Assembly: GCA_021731085.1 (NCBI GenBank)
Contig: JAKFYB010000010.1
Span: 1-61,499, forward strand
Reading direction: 5' to 3'
DNA: 61,499 bases
Origin: Dehalococcoidia bacterium
GTDB taxonomy: Bacteria; Chloroflexota; Dehalococcoidia; DSTF01; JACRBR01
Under the pieces are notes generated by a model. That model saw nothing but the letters and a program-made list of their open reading frames with translations, did no database searches and was not told the origin of the DNA. Numbering within the stretch: position 1 is the stretch's first letter; each line of letters begins with the position of its first letter. The position numbers were made by a program, and so were the translations under genes. This document shows, piece by piece, positions 25,646 through 35,622 of the stretch.

Positions 25646-26464
25646 TCAGCTCAGAAGCCCGCCTTCGCGCAGCATCGCCGTCAGCTTTACGCGCTCGACC
25701 TCGATCTTGTCGTCGTACAGGCGGTCGGCGACGCGCACGAGCTGCCAGCGCTTCACGAGATCATCGGGCGTCGGACGCTCGGCGAGGTAGGCGCGTCGAT
25801 ACGCACTGCGGATGAGCTTGCGGCCGAAGCCCTGCATGTACTTCACGATGGACGGCGTGCCCGGCGGCGGGTCGCCCATCGCGAGCAGCAGGTCGGTTCG
25901 CGCGAAGTCAGCGGGCGGATCGCCGGCGGTCGCGTTGGGCCAGTCAATGACGACGGGGCCGCGCTCGGTCTTGAGGACGTTGCCCGGATGAAAATCGCCG
26001 TGGCAGACCCGATCGCCGTCGGGCAATGCGTTGATGGCGGCGCGGAGCCGCGCGGCATCACTCGCCCCGACGCCTGACCGCTCCACCATGCCCATCAGGC
26101 GCGTTCTAAGCAGCATCAGTTCCGGCGGAGCCGTCGCCTCATGCAGCTGAGCATGGAGGCGGCCGAGGGTGGTGCCGGCAGACCAGACGAGCCACGGCTT
26201 CGAGCCGAGCACGGTGATGTAGTCCGGCCCCTCGACACGCTCCATGACGATGCCGGGCCGCCCATCGATTTCCTCGAAGCCGAACACCTCGGGCACGGAC
26301 GGCATGACAGTGCGTGCCGCCTTCATCGCCGCCGCTTCGTGCTGCAGCGATGCTTCACTTCGCCGGTGGCGGAACAGCCGGAGGACGCGGCCTTCGTCCC
26401 ACGCGAAGATCTCGGCTTCACGGCCCTGTGCGATGCGCTGCAATCCTTCGATTATTGCTGCCAT
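25646..26464 (-). CDS. Aminoglycoside phosphotransferase/kinase-like protein
   Basis: 272 residues from ATG 26464; longer frames would overlap the divergent gene's start region. APH/choline-kinase fold: catalytic loop VCHGDFHPGN with the Asp, and the metal-binding VVIDWPNATAGDP (Asp). The N-lobe shows VLRLF and EAAAMKAAR. A small-molecule or antibiotic kinase by family; the actual substrate is unknown, and naming it a resistance gene would be unsafe. Confidence 0.75.
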   Translation of the reverse strand: MAAIIEGLQRIAQGREAEIFAWDEGRVLRLFRHRRSEASLQHEAAAMKAARTVMPSVPEVFGFEEIDGRPGIVMERVEGPDYITVLGSKPWLVWSAGTTLGRLHAQLHEATAPPELMLLRTRLMGMVERSGVGASDAARLRAAINALPDGDRVCHGDFHPGNVLKTERGPVVIDWPNATAGDPPADFARTDLLLAMGDPPPGTPSIVKYMQGFGRKLIRSAYRRAYLAERPTPDDLVKRWQLVRVADRLYDDKIEVERVKLTAMLREGGLLS

Positions 26465-26549
26465 AGTGGTGGCATGATCGCCGCATGAAACGCTGGCGTC
26501 CACCGACCCGTGGCTGCGAAAATCACAGTCACACCACAAGGAGGGATTC

Positions 26550-27038
26550 GTGAACAAACCACACGCCGCACTTCCCTACATGCCTGGGTACGACGAGATG
26601 ATCGAGGCGAGCGGCGGTAAGACGCTGCCGTGGTCGTGGGCAGTGGCCCGGCTGGCGGAGTGTCGCAACCTGTGGCTGACGACTATGCGCCCCGAGGGCG
26701 GGCCGCACATGATGCCGGTCTGGGGCCTCTGGATGGACGGCGTGTTTGCCTTCAGCACGGGCAAGGACTCGCGTAAGGCGAAGAACTTCCGCGCGAATCC
26801 GAACGTCGCGATTGCGACGGATAGCGGCGCGGACGCTGTCGTCATCGAGGGCGCGGTCAGCATCATGCCAGCGTCATCGCACGCGGCGTTCGTCGCGGCG
26901 TACAAGGTGAAGTATGACTGGGAGATCACCGACGAGATGGCGCCGTGCTACATCGTGACGCCGCGAATCGCCTTTGGCATCCGCGAGTACGGCGACAAGG
27001 AGATCGGCGGCATCACGAGGTGGACGTTCGACGAATAG
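26550..27038 (+). CDS. PPOX-class split-barrel (FMN/F420-type) oxidoreductase
   Basis: 162 residues from GTG 26550, which is preceded by AAGGAGG at good spacing. PNPOx-like fold: RNLWLTTMRPEGGPHMMPVWGLW, FAFSTGKDSRKAKNFRANPNVAIAT and the closing YIVTPRIAFGIRE. The RPEG/PVWG pattern is typical of F420-dependent family members. That cofactor assignment is inference, and no F420 biosynthesis gene is in view. Confidence 0.75.
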   Translation: MNKPHAALPYMPGYDEMIEASGGKTLPWSWAVARLAECRNLWLTTMRPEGGPHMMPVWGLWMDGVFAFSTGKDSRKAKNFRANPNVAIATDSGADAVVIEGAVSIMPASSHAAFVAAYKVKYDWEITDEMAPCYIVTPRIAFGIREYGDKEIGGITRWTFDE

Positions 27039-27073
27039 GCGGTCCCACACTCGACTCAGTCGCCCACCAGAAC

Positions 27074-27097
27074 GCGGGCTGAAAAGCCCGCGCTCCG
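27074..27097. repeat. REP-like palindrome
   Basis: GCGGGCTGAAAAGCCCGC followed by GCTCCG, between convergent genes ending at 27038 and 27101. Same palindrome as in the tandem repeat at 1186-1535 and at 39152 and 44006. It could act as a transcript-end hairpin, but it has no T-run. Confidence 0.75.
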
Positions 27098-27100
27098 TCA

Positions 27101-28108
27101 TCAACGATAACCCTCGACCACGGGGCGGCGCGGCAGCGACCACCATGCGGCTTCGCACGCGGCCTTGAGTCCGTCGTCCATCTCGAGCGACGGCGCCGCG
27201 AGCGATGCGTCGAGCTGGTCCGGACGGCTGGCTCCGACGATGGCTGACGTGACGCCGGGCTGGTTGATCGCCCACGCGACGGCCACCGAGGCCATCGGGA
27301 TGTTGCGTGACTCGCAGGCGCCGCGCAGTTCGTCGACGGCGTCGAACAGTGCCTCCTGCCAGTAGCGGTACTGGTACATGCGTGCGCTGTTGCCGAGCGT
27401 GAAACGCGTGCCCTCCTGCGGGTCTTCGCCCTTCTGGTACTTCCCGCTGAGGAAGCCGCCGGCGATCGGGTTGTAGACGATCACGCCGACGCCTTCGTTG
27501 CGGCAGAGCGGCAGGATCTCGGTCTCGATCTCGCGGTAGAGCAGGTTGTAGCGCGGCTGCAAGCAGTCGTAGCGGGCGAGGCTAAGACGGTCGCTTGCGG
27601 CGAGCGCTTCGCCAAGGCGCCACGCGGGGTAGTTCGAGCAGCCGACGTAGCGCACCTTCCCCCAGCGCACGAGATCGTCGAGCGCGCGCATGGTCTCTTC
27701 GATCGGCGTGCGCGTATCGAACCAGTGCACCTGGTAGAGGTCGATGACGTCCGTCTGCAGGCGCTTGAGGCTGGCATCGACGGACTTGTGGATGTGCATG
27801 CGCGAGAGGCCACTGTCATTTTCGCCGGCACCCATCGGGCCCGCACATTTCGTTGCGAGCACGATCTTGTCGCGATTGCCGCGCGCCTGCATCCAGCGGC
27901 CGATGATCTCTTCGGTGCGTCCTACGGTGCTGACATCGCCGCCGAGCGGGTAGACGTCCGCGGTGTCGATGAAGTCGATGCCGCCCTCGATAGCCTTGTC
28001 GAGGATGGCGAAGGACGTTGCTTCGTCGCACTGAAGGCCGAAGGTCATCGTGCCGAGGCAGAGTGGTGGGACACGGAGTCCTGTGCGGCCGAGGTTCCTG
28101 TGCTGCAT
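27101..28108 (-). CDS. Aldo/keto reductase
   Basis: 335 residues from ATG 28108, preceded by GAGGAG. A TIM-barrel NADPH-dependent carbonyl reductase. Signature GRTGLRVPPLCLGTMTFG, catalytic Tyr and Asp in DFIDTADVYPLGG, and QVHWFDTRTP. Resembles the YdhF/general stress protein 69 group. Substrate unknown. Confidence 0.88.
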   Translation of the reverse strand: MQHRNLGRTGLRVPPLCLGTMTFGLQCDEATSFAILDKAIEGGIDFIDTADVYPLGGDVSTVGRTEEIIGRWMQARGNRDKIVLATKCAGPMGAGENDSGLSRMHIHKSVDASLKRLQTDVIDLYQVHWFDTRTPIEETMRALDDLVRWGKVRYVGCSNYPAWRLGEALAASDRLSLARYDCLQPRYNLLYREIETEILPLCRNEGVGVIVYNPIAGGFLSGKYQKGEDPQEGTRFTLGNSARMYQYRYWQEALFDAVDELRGACESRNIPMASVAVAWAINQPGVTSAIVGASRPDQLDASLAAPSLEMDDGLKAACEAAWWSLPRRPVVEGYR

Positions 28109-28273
28109 TGAGTCGCTCCTCACTTTTTCGCGGTCGGGTTCCATCATCCGCCATCTCGCCGCATGGCGACAGATCGCAACGAGACTGCAATCTGGGGATG
28201 GCAACTGTCGCCTGTCGCGGCAACGGCAGTCGGAGAGATTAACCTCGGATAGTCGCTGACAACGGAGACAACC

Positions 28274-29383
28274 TTGGCCACCGCATCATCAAACGCACTC
28301 ACAGAACCTCCGCGATCGCACGGCCACACGAAGCCGGACGAAACGGTCAATGTCGACCCGCTCGTCTCGGCGAAGGCAGCGGGGTTGCGATACGCGACGG
28401 ACGTGCGTCCTGGAATCGCGCGGCGCCGTACCGGCAAGGGCTGGGCGTACGTCTTGCCTGACGGAACGAGCGCGGACATCGAAACGCGAACCCGCATCAA
28501 GTCGCTGGCGATACCGCCGGCCTGGATCGATGTGTGGATCTCCCCGCAAGCAAACGGCCATCTTCAGGCGACGGGCCGTGATGCACGGGGGCGCAAGCAG
28601 TACCGCTACCACAAACGGTGGCGCGAAGTGCGGGATGAGGCGAAGTACGGACGGTTGGTCGCCTTCGCGAAGGGGCTGCCTCAGATCCGCGACGCCGTCG
28701 ACGCTGATTTGGCGCTTCCTGGGCTGCCAAAGCGTAAGCTGCTTGCCGCGATCGTTAGCTTGCTCGAGTCAACGCTGATTCGCGTCGGCAACGAGGAGTA
28801 TGCGCGGAACAATGACTCCTTCGGGCTGAGCAGCATGCGGAACCGGCACGCGCGCGTTGATGGCACGACGATCACGTTTACGTTTCGGGGTAAGAGCAGC
28901 AAAGACCACAAGATCTCGATCGCCGACCGGCGGCTCGCGCGCATCGTTAAGCGATCGCAGGATTTTCCCGGGCAGGACCTGTTTCAGTACGTCGATGAGC
29001 AGGGCGACACGCAGACCATCACGTCGTCGGACGTGAACGAGTACCTCAAAGAGATCTCGGGTGATGAGTTCACGGCGAAAGACTTTCGCACATGGGCGGG
29101 CACCGTGCTCGCGACGATGGCGCTGCGCGAGGTTCGGACATTTGAGTCGGAGACGGAAGCGAAACGCAACGTCAAACAGGCGATCGATAAGGTAGCGCGC
29201 AGCCTCGGCAATACGCCGACCGTCTGCCGGAAGTGCTACCTGCACCCGGACGTAGTCGCTGCGAACATGAGCGGAACGCTTCCCCAGGTGCGGAAGTCGC
29301 GGCGAGCTGGGAACGTGACGGCACTGGCACCCGAAGAACGTGCCGTGCTCACGCTCCTGGAACGGACAGCGCGCGCGTCGTAG
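28274..29383 (+). CDS. DNA topoisomerase IB
   Basis: 369 residues with a TTG start. Poxvirus-type topoisomerase that relaxes supercoils through a 3'-phosphotyrosine. N-terminal domain with YRYHKRWREVRDE. Catalytic residues are visible: Arg in IRVGNEEYARNN, Lys in FRGKSSKDHK, the Arg/His-region KDFRTWAGT, and the nucleophilic Tyr in CRKCYLHPDVV. Complete. Bacterial members often come by transfer, but base composition here looks like the neighbours. Confidence 0.9.
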   Translation: MATASSNALTEPPRSHGHTKPDETVNVDPLVSAKAAGLRYATDVRPGIARRRTGKGWAYVLPDGTSADIETRTRIKSLAIPPAWIDVWISPQANGHLQATGRDARGRKQYRYHKRWREVRDEAKYGRLVAFAKGLPQIRDAVDADLALPGLPKRKLLAAIVSLLESTLIRVGNEEYARNNDSFGLSSMRNRHARVDGTTITFTFRGKSSKDHKISIADRRLARIVKRSQDFPGQDLFQYVDEQGDTQTITSSDVNEYLKEISGDEFTAKDFRTWAGTVLATMALREVRTFESETEAKRNVKQAIDKVARSLGNTPTVCRKCYLHPDVVAANMSGTLPQVRKSRRAGNVTALAPEERAVLTLLERTARAS

Positions 29384-29550
29384 CCCACACCTCAGGTTGG
29401 GTCCGGAGTTGACCTCGGCACGTGACAGGGTGGTCACGGCCACACATGCACTCTCCACTTCATCGTCCGTTCGCGTAAGTGCGACGAAAGTACCCGCCGA
29501 TTCTGAGCAGTCCCCTGTTGCCTTAGGGCGCATGGGCGTAACCTCCATAC

Positions 29551-30198
29551 ATGGCCACAACAATCACGAACCCTGATATCGAAGCGTATGCAGCGCAACA
29601 CACGACAGCGGTGCCGCCCTTGCTCGTCGAGCTGCAGTCGGCCACCGAAGCCGAGTTCGGCGGCTTGGCGACGATGCTCTCCGGCGTGTCCGTCGGCATG
29701 CTGCTGCAGACGCTCATCTTCGCGACCGGCGCCCGCCGCGTGCTCGAAATTGGCATGTTCGCGGGGATGAGCGCGCAGTACATGGCGGCGGCACTGCCTC
29801 CGGACGGCAAGCTGATCACCTGTGACGTCGATCCCAAGGCGATCGCGCTGGCCAAGCGCTTCTTTGCGCGCAGCGGCGTCGAGGACAAGATCGAGGTGCG
29901 TGAGGGGCCGGCGCTTAAGACGATCGCATCGCTCGTCGGCGGCGACCCATTCGATCTCGTGTTCATCGATGCGGACAAGGGCAACTACACGAACTACTAC
30001 GAAGCCGTCGTGCCGCTGATGGCATCGCGCGGCATCATCGCCGTCGACAACGTGCTGTGGTCCGGCAACGTCCTCGATCCGAAGACGGCCGACGACCACG
30101 CGATCGTCGCCTTCAACGATCACATCCGCAACGATCCGCGCGTGTCGTGTGTGATGCTGCCGGTGCGCGACGGCGTGACACTGATCCGACGCGCTTGA
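29551..30198 (+). CDS. SAM-dependent O-methyltransferase (class I, caffeoyl-CoA type)
   Basis: 215 residues. SAM motif LEIGMFAGMSAQYMA, acidic SAM ligand ITCDVDPKAI, and the metal-binding FIDADKGNYTNY and VDNVLWSGNV. These place it in the cation-dependent O-methyltransferase family 3 (COMT/CCoAOMT). Acceptor unknown. Single gene; the neighbours do not suggest a pathway. Confidence 0.88.
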   Translation: MATTITNPDIEAYAAQHTTAVPPLLVELQSATEAEFGGLATMLSGVSVGMLLQTLIFATGARRVLEIGMFAGMSAQYMAAALPPDGKLITCDVDPKAIALAKRFFARSGVEDKIEVREGPALKTIASLVGGDPFDLVFIDADKGNYTNYYEAVVPLMASRGIIAVDNVLWSGNVLDPKTADDHAIVAFNDHIRNDPRVSCVMLPVRDGVTLIRRA

Positions 30199-30224
30199 CG
30201 TGCGGCCTTCGCCTCGGCAAGGCC

Positions 30225-30932
30225 CTACGCCTCGGGCGAGGGCTTCGCCAGGCGGCGGGCAATGATCCGAAAGACCTCCGGACTGAATCCGAGGCCGAGG
30301 TGCGTCGAGCCGACGTCGATGTGCTCGACGGTCTCGCCGTCAGGGTCGAGGCATGCTTCCCAGGCGACGACGCTGTCCCGGCGCGTGTAGATTGCCGTCA
30401 CGGGCACGCGGATAGGCACCTTGTTGTTGGCCGCGATGAGCGCTTCGACTGCATCCAGATCTTCGCCGAACATGCGCTGGTAGATCGGGGCAGCGGCCGT
30501 GTACTTCGGGCCGCCGAGGACGGGCGTTCCCATCGTAACGACGGAGTGCACGAGGTCGGGCCGCGAGCGTGCGACTTCCCGCGCGACGACGCCGCCGAGG
30601 CTCCAGCCGATAAGTCGCACTGGTTCGTCGTGATGTCGCGCAAGATCCTCGACGCGGGCGATCATTTCGCGGCGGAGATGCAGGACGTCGCCGCGGTTGA
30701 CGCCCAAGCCCCAGCCGTGGACGCGGTAGCCAAGCGAGCGGAGAAAGCCACGTAACACCATCGTCGAGCCGTCGCCCGTCATGAAGCCGGGCATCACGAC
30801 GACGGGCTCGCCGTTTCCGCGCGGGAGCCACGGCATCTCGAACGCGTACAGCGGCAGGCGCGCCATGCCGTCGGCGATACCGATGGATTCGAGCAAGGGG
30901 TCGAAGCGCGGCGCCTGAATCGCTGTGACCAT
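30225..30932 (-). CDS. Alpha/beta hydrolase
   Basis: 235 residues from ATG 30932. Serine hydrolase fold: VVVMPGFMTGDGSTMVLRGFL, nucleophile elbow GWSLGG and acid region YTRRDSVVAW; His in GSTHLGLG. Resembles lipases/PGAP1-like esterases that start with PLPGF. No signal peptide. Substrate unknown. Confidence 0.78.
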   Translation of the reverse strand: MVTAIQAPRFDPLLESIGIADGMARLPLYAFEMPWLPRGNGEPVVVMPGFMTGDGSTMVLRGFLRSLGYRVHGWGLGVNRGDVLHLRREMIARVEDLARHHDEPVRLIGWSLGGVVAREVARSRPDLVHSVVTMGTPVLGGPKYTAAAPIYQRMFGEDLDAVEALIAANNKVPIRVPVTAIYTRRDSVVAWEACLDPDGETVEHIDVGSTHLGLGFSPEVFRIIARRLAKPSPEA

Positions 30933-31032
30933 TGGAGGAGATCGTATCAGATTGTTTGAAGCTGGAGGCTGGACGTGTGGACGAAACACGATGCAGGCTG
31001 TAGCTGCGACGACGAAGTACGTGCGTCGCCTC

Positions 31033-34000
31033 CTATTGCGTTGGGGCTTCCTCGCGCTGGACGAGCTTGCGCCCTTCTTCGACGGCGATGACGACGCCGT
31101 CTCTGTAGACGAGGGCGTTGGTGTGGATCGATGGCACGCGCGGGCCCGGCGTGATGATGCCGGCGAGATTCAACGGGTCGGCGGCGTTGATGCGGATCGT
31201 CTCGCCTGTGCGCTCCTCGCGCCGTGTGCGGCGCAGGCCATCGACCGCCTCGGGCAGCGCGTACTGCTCGCCGACGAAGCCCGCAACGAAACGGCCGCCA
31301 CGCACGTCGCCGCGCATCTCCATGCGCCGCAAAGCGCGGATCACGTCACGCCACGGTGCATTGAAGTTCTCGCGCGCCACCAGATCGCGAAATACGACGC
31401 CGTAGCGAGCGAGTAGTTGCCGCGCTACCTTCTCCCCCAGCTCGTCCGCCGGCGATTCTTCCGGCTGGAAGCGGTGGACGATCGACCAGCGGCCCTGCGG
31501 TTGCTGCTGTCGCGTCGCGCGTCCGCCGTAGCGGGCGTGGCGGCGAGCGCTCCGCGCGCGTGACGAGCCGGCTGGCGTCATGATCTGCCGCAGCGACGAG
31601 AAGCCGTCGCCCGCGACGATGCCGCGGGCAACGAGATCCCACAACGCCTCTTCGAGTTGCGCCGGCAGTTGGCGGCTCGCGGACGCGAGATCATCGAAGA
31701 ACAGCGCGCCGTGCTCGCGAAGGGCGTCGAGCGTTGCCGCCGCGGCACCAGTCTGCGGATCCTCCGGTTGCTCGACACCGCGCACTGACTCCAACAGCCA
31801 GCCGAGGTCACGACGCATCGCTAGCGTGATCGGCGTCGCGCGTTGCGGCGATGATGGTCGCCCAGCGCCAGTGGACTTCCGTAGCGACAGCCGCGCCCAC
31901 GCGACTTCACCCGCCAGTGCTGCTTCGTCGAGCCAGCGCGGGTCGTAGTTCAGCACGCGCGAGGGCAACACGTCGCGCTCCCATGCGACCGCCGACACCT
32001 CGAACCCCTGGAGTTGCATGATCGCGTCGGTCAGGCCGCGCTTGCCTTCGAGACGGCGGCTTCCGGCGACATGTTGGCGCGCGAACAGATAGCGCATGAA
32101 GTCCTGCGCGCTGACCGGCTCGATCTCGCTCCGCAATCGGTCCAGCGTCAGGCGATGGATGCGGGCCAGCAGCCGGCGGTCGCACCACTCTTCTGGTGAT
32201 TGGTTGTTGGTGCTTGGTGATTGGGTCGGCGTGAAGCGTCCACGGAGGACGATGCCTTCACCTTCAAGACGCGCGAGGGCTGATGTCACTTCGCCTTCAC
32301 GCAACGCAAGCATCGCAGCGATCGCCGAAGCAGTCGCCGGGCCGAGATACTCCATGTGCCCGCGCACGGCTGCGAACACTGCGTCCTCGCGTTCGACCGT
32401 AGGACCATCGAGGTGTGAGGGGAGCGTCACCTTTGGCGCGATTGTCGCGCCGGGGTACAACGCTTCCATCTGGCGCAGGTTTTCGGTGGCAAACCAGAGG
32501 TTGCCTGCAGCGGTTGCGACAGTGGCGGCCCGACCAGCCGCGACGAGCGCCGCCATTCCATCCTCTAGCGTCCATCTTCCATCTTCGCCCTCTTCCGCGG
32601 ACCGCTCTTCCTGGACGCCGGGCTGGACGATCAACAGCAACAGCAGATCGTGCAGTTCATCGGCGTCTCGGGGCTCAGGGCGAGCTTCGTCCTGGACGCG
32701 TTCGATGGCCGCGAGATCCAGCACTCCTAGATCGCGCTGATTTTCTGGTAGCGTGCGACGCATCGAGACGGCGCGCGTGCGGCGTTCTTCAAGCGGTGCG
32801 TCGTCGAGGAACGTGTAGGGCTTGCCGTTCAGCAGTTCGTGCGCGAACGGCGACGGCTCCGTCGTGTCACGGGCGTGCAGGCGGATCTCGCCGGCTTCGA
32901 TGCGCTGCAGCACTCCGTGCAGTCGTTCGATGTCCATCGCCTCGTTCAGGCAATCGACGACAGTCTGGCGGATCATCGGGTGGTCGGGCAGTTCGATGGG
33001 GCCGCTGATGTTCTCCTGGCAGCCGACCTGTTCCGGGAAGACGGCGGCAAGCAGATCGTCGGCGCGCATCCGCTGGATGGGAGGCGGCACCTGCTTGCCG
33101 GCGTTGTTACGCAGGATCTGCAGGGCGCGCGTCGTGTTCCAGCGCCATCGCGTGCCCCACATCGGCGCGTAGAGGATGGCCTGCTCCAGCGACTCGCGCA
33201 GGTTGTCGGCGCGTACGAAATGGAAGGCGTCCTCGAGCGGGAAGCTGTGCTGCGGCCCCATCGACAGCACGACGGCGTTGTCGTCCGCGGCCGCCTGCAG
33301 CTCGAAGTCGAAGCGAACGCAGAAGCGTTTGCGCAGCGCCAGACCGAACGCGCGGTTCACGCGCCCGCCGAACGGCGCGTGGACCAACAGTTGCATGCCA
33401 CCGGAGTCATCGAAGAAACGCTCGAACACGATGTCGCTATCCGACGGCATGACGCCGAGGGCACCCGCTTGCGCGTCGATGTACGCGATGAGCTGTGTTG
33501 CGGCGTTGTCGTCGAGAGCGCAGTCGGTCGCGAGCCAGCGCGCCGTGCCTTCGAGGCGTGAGGCTAGCGGCTGGGTGCTGGACGCTGGATCACCGTTCGA
33601 GGCTCCTGCTTCCAGCCTCGAGCTTCCAGCTTCTGGTTGTTCCTGCGACGACAGCCGCGAGACGACGTCACGCCTCAAGTCCGAGACCTCCGCCGACAGC
33701 TCCCACGTCCGCCCGGGCGCTTCGCCGAGCCAGAACGGCACGCTCGGCGGGCGGCCCTGCGCGTCTTCTACCCGCAGCACGCCGCGACCGGACTCGACGC
33801 GCCGGATCTTCCACGAGTGCGAGCCGAGCAGGAACACGTCGCCGGACATCGACTCGATCGCCCAATCTTCGTTCACGGTGCCGACGAAGGTTTCGTCGGG
33901 ATCAAGGATCACGCGATAGTCGGCCAGTTCCGGGATGGCTCCGCCGCTTGTGAGCGCCGTGATGCGCGCTGAACGCCGGCCCTTGAGCGTGCGATTGATC

Positions 34001-35514
34001 TGGTCGCGATGCAACAGCGCGCGTCCGCGGCCCATCCGCGGCGCAACGCCTTCGCTGAGCATCTCGATGATCTCGTCGTAGTCGCGACGTTCGAGGTTTG
34101 CGTACGGTGTTGCGCTGCGCACCATTTCGAATAGCGCGTCCTCATCCCATTCGCGCGCGGCACAGTCGGCGACGATCTGCTGAGCGAGGATGTCCAGCGG
34201 CGCGACGGGAGGTTCGACCGCATCGAGCACGCCCCGATGGACCGCGCGGATGAGGGCGGCGCACTCGACGAGTTCGTCGCGTGTCGTCGCGAACAACCGT
34301 CCCTTTGACGTGCGCCCCAGCGCGTGTCCGGCGCGGCCGATGCGTTGGAGAAACGTCGTGATCGCGCGGGGCGACCCAATCTGGCACACCAGATCCACGC
34401 TGCCGACGTCGATGCCCAGTTCGAGCGATGCAGTGGCCACGACCGCCCGCATCTCGCCATCTTTCAGGCGCTGCTCCATCTGCAGCCGCCGGTCCTTCGA
34501 CAGACTGCCGTGGTGCGCGGCGACGTGCTCTTCGCCCAGACGCTGCTGCAGATTGTGCGCGATGCGCTCCGCCATCCGCCGCGTGTTCACGAACACCAGC
34601 GTCGTCCGGTGCTCGGCAATCAGCGCCGCGATGCGGTCGTAAATATCCGCCCACTGCTCAGCCGAGGTGACGGCCTGTAGTTCTGCTGGCGGTACTTCGA
34701 CGCCGAGATCGAGGTCGCGGCGGTGGCCGACGTCTACGATGGTGCATGGGCGGATGTTGGATGTTGGATGTTGGATGTTGGACGCGGGCATGGGGTTGCC
34801 CACGAGATACTGGGCGGCGAGTTCTATCGGATGCACGGTAGCGGACAAGCCGACCCGTACAGGACGTGGCGATCCGCTCGCCGCGCAGTGAGCATCGAGC
34901 CGCGCGAGCGTGAGCATCAGGTGGCTGCCGCGCTTGTCGCGCATCAACGCATGCAGTTCGTCGACGATGACCGTGCGCACGCTACCGAGCAGCTTGCGGG
35001 GACGCTCGGCGGTGAGCATGAGGTACAGCGACTCGGGCGTCGTGATGAGAATGTGCGGCACGTCGCGAAGAATCGCCGCACGCGCCGCTTGCGTCGTATC
35101 GCCCGTCCGCAGCGCCGTCTTGATCAACGGAGGCTCGAACCCCAGTTCGCGCGCCACCTCCGCGATCTCGGCCAGCGGCGCCTCAAGATTGCGCTGGATG
35201 TCGGAGGAGAGCGCTTTCAACGGTGAGACGTAGACGATTTGTATGCCGGGTTGTCCGGGCGGCGTTGTCTCGTCCGGCAGCACAGCCGAGGGCGGCTGTG
35301 ATCCCTCTGCTGCCGCGCTCGCTTCCCGAAACAACGCATCAATCGTCGAGAGGAACGCGGCGAGCGTCTTACCAGAACCGGTGGGGGCGGCGACGAGCGT
35401 GTCGTTGCCCTGCGCGATCGCGTCCCAGCCCGCCATCTGCGCGTCCGTGGGCGACGTGAACTTGCGGGTGAACCACTCGCGGACGGCAGGATGGAAGTTC
35501 TCGAATGCGGACAT
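31033..35514 (-). CDS. lhr: Large ATP-dependent helicase Lhr
   Basis: 1493 residues from ATG 35514 (MSAFENFHPAV); upstream codons are stutter repeat. Superfamily 2 DNA helicase of repair: Walker A APTGSGKT, DELH box VDELHALMRDKRGSH, motifs IV-VI HHGSLSKDRR, VDLVCQIGSPRAITTFLQRIGRAGH. A long C-terminal Lhr domain with winged helix and the WG-rich region follows. Length is normal for full-length Lhr. It contains four stutter-repeat insertions in frame (34752-34782, 33555-33640, 32554-32590, 32195-32227) giving SNIQHPTSNI, SSRLEAG, DGRWTLEDG and SPSTNNQSP. They appear to lie in surface loops outside the motifs. Confidence 0.93.
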   Translation of the reverse strand: MSAFENFHPAVREWFTRKFTSPTDAQMAGWDAIAQGNDTLVAAPTGSGKTLAAFLSTIDALFREASAAAEGSQPPSAVLPDETTPPGQPGIQIVYVSPLKALSSDIQRNLEAPLAEIAEVARELGFEPPLIKTALRTGDTTQAARAAILRDVPHILITTPESLYLMLTAERPRKLLGSVRTVIVDELHALMRDKRGSHLMLTLARLDAHCAASGSPRPVRVGLSATVHPIELAAQYLVGNPMPASNIQHPTSNIRPCTIVDVGHRRDLDLGVEVPPAELQAVTSAEQWADIYDRIAALIAEHRTTLVFVNTRRMAERIAHNLQQRLGEEHVAAHHGSLSKDRRLQMEQRLKDGEMRAVVATASLELGIDVGSVDLVCQIGSPRAITTFLQRIGRAGHALGRTSKGRLFATTRDELVECAALIRAVHRGVLDAVEPPVAPLDILAQQIVADCAAREWDEDALFEMVRSATPYANLERRDYDEIIEMLSEGVAPRMGRGRALLHRDQINRTLKGRRSARITALTSGGAIPELADYRVILDPDETFVGTVNEDWAIESMSGDVFLLGSHSWKIRRVESGRGVLRVEDAQGRPPSVPFWLGEAPGRTWELSAEVSDLRRDVVSRLSSQEQPEAGSSRLEAGASNGDPASSTQPLASRLEGTARWLATDCALDDNAATQLIAYIDAQAGALGVMPSDSDIVFERFFDDSGGMQLLVHAPFGGRVNRAFGLALRKRFCVRFDFELQAAADDNAVVLSMGPQHSFPLEDAFHFVRADNLRESLEQAILYAPMWGTRWRWNTTRALQILRNNAGKQVPPPIQRMRADDLLAAVFPEQVGCQENISGPIELPDHPMIRQTVVDCLNEAMDIERLHGVLQRIEAGEIRLHARDTTEPSPFAHELLNGKPYTFLDDAPLEERRTRAVSMRRTLPENQRDLGVLDLAAIERVQDEARPEPRDADELHDLLLLLIVQPGVQEERSAEEGEDGRWTLEDGMAALVAAGRAATVATAAGNLWFATENLRQMEALYPGATIAPKVTLPSHLDGPTVEREDAVFAAVRGHMEYLGPATASAIAAMLALREGEVTSALARLEGEGIVLRGRFTPTQSPSTNNQSPEEWCDRRLLARIHRLTLDRLRSEIEPVSAQDFMRYLFARQHVAGSRRLEGKRGLTDAIMQLQGFEVSAVAWERDVLPSRVLNYDPRWLDEAALAGEVAWARLSLRKSTGAGRPSSPQRATPITLAMRRDLGWLLESVRGVEQPEDPQTGAAAATLDALREHGALFFDDLASASRQLPAQLEEALWDLVARGIVAGDGFSSLRQIMTPAGSSRARSARRHARYGGRATRQQQPQGRWSIVHRFQPEESPADELGEKVARQLLARYGVVFRDLVARENFNAPWRDVIRALRRMEMRGDVRGGRFVAGFVGEQYALPEAVDGLRRTRREERTGETIRINAADPLNLAGIITPGPRVPSIHTNALVYRDGVVIAVEEGRKLVQREEAPTQ
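32195..32227. repeat. Stutter repeat inside lhr (SPSTNNQSP)
   Basis: Repeated words TGGTGATTGG / TTGGTG encode PTQSPSTNNQSPE in frame. No frameshift results. Confidence 0.65.
32554..32590. repeat. Stutter repeat inside lhr (DGRWTLEDG)
   Basis: Words CATCCTC, CGTCCATC and TTCCATCTTC read as EDGRWTLEDG in the gene; an in-frame low-complexity insertion. Confidence 0.6.
33555..33640. repeat. Stutter repeat inside lhr (SSRLEAG)
   Basis: Two sub-blocks, GCTGGGTGCTGGACGCTGGA and CTTCCAGCCTCGAGCTTCCAG. They encode EAGSSRLEAG and SSTQPLASRLEG in frame. Confidence 0.65.
34752..34782. repeat. Stutter repeat inside lhr (GGATGTT x4)
   Basis: Four near-perfect copies of GGATGTT. Read from the gene strand they give SNIQHPTSNI in frame between the helicase domains. 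Confidence 0.75.
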
Positions 35515-35622
35515 GGTTGTTCCGGTTGTCGGTCGTCGGTGGGGTGCGGCCTCCATTCTATATAGAAGGTCAAGCGACGGCTGACGGCGAGTGTCAGGAG
35601 CCTATACCGAGTAGATCGAGTC

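Noticed and set aside
25646-26464. Antibiotic resistance gene
   Set aside because: Only the broad APH/choline-kinase fold is visible; nothing points to a drug substrate.
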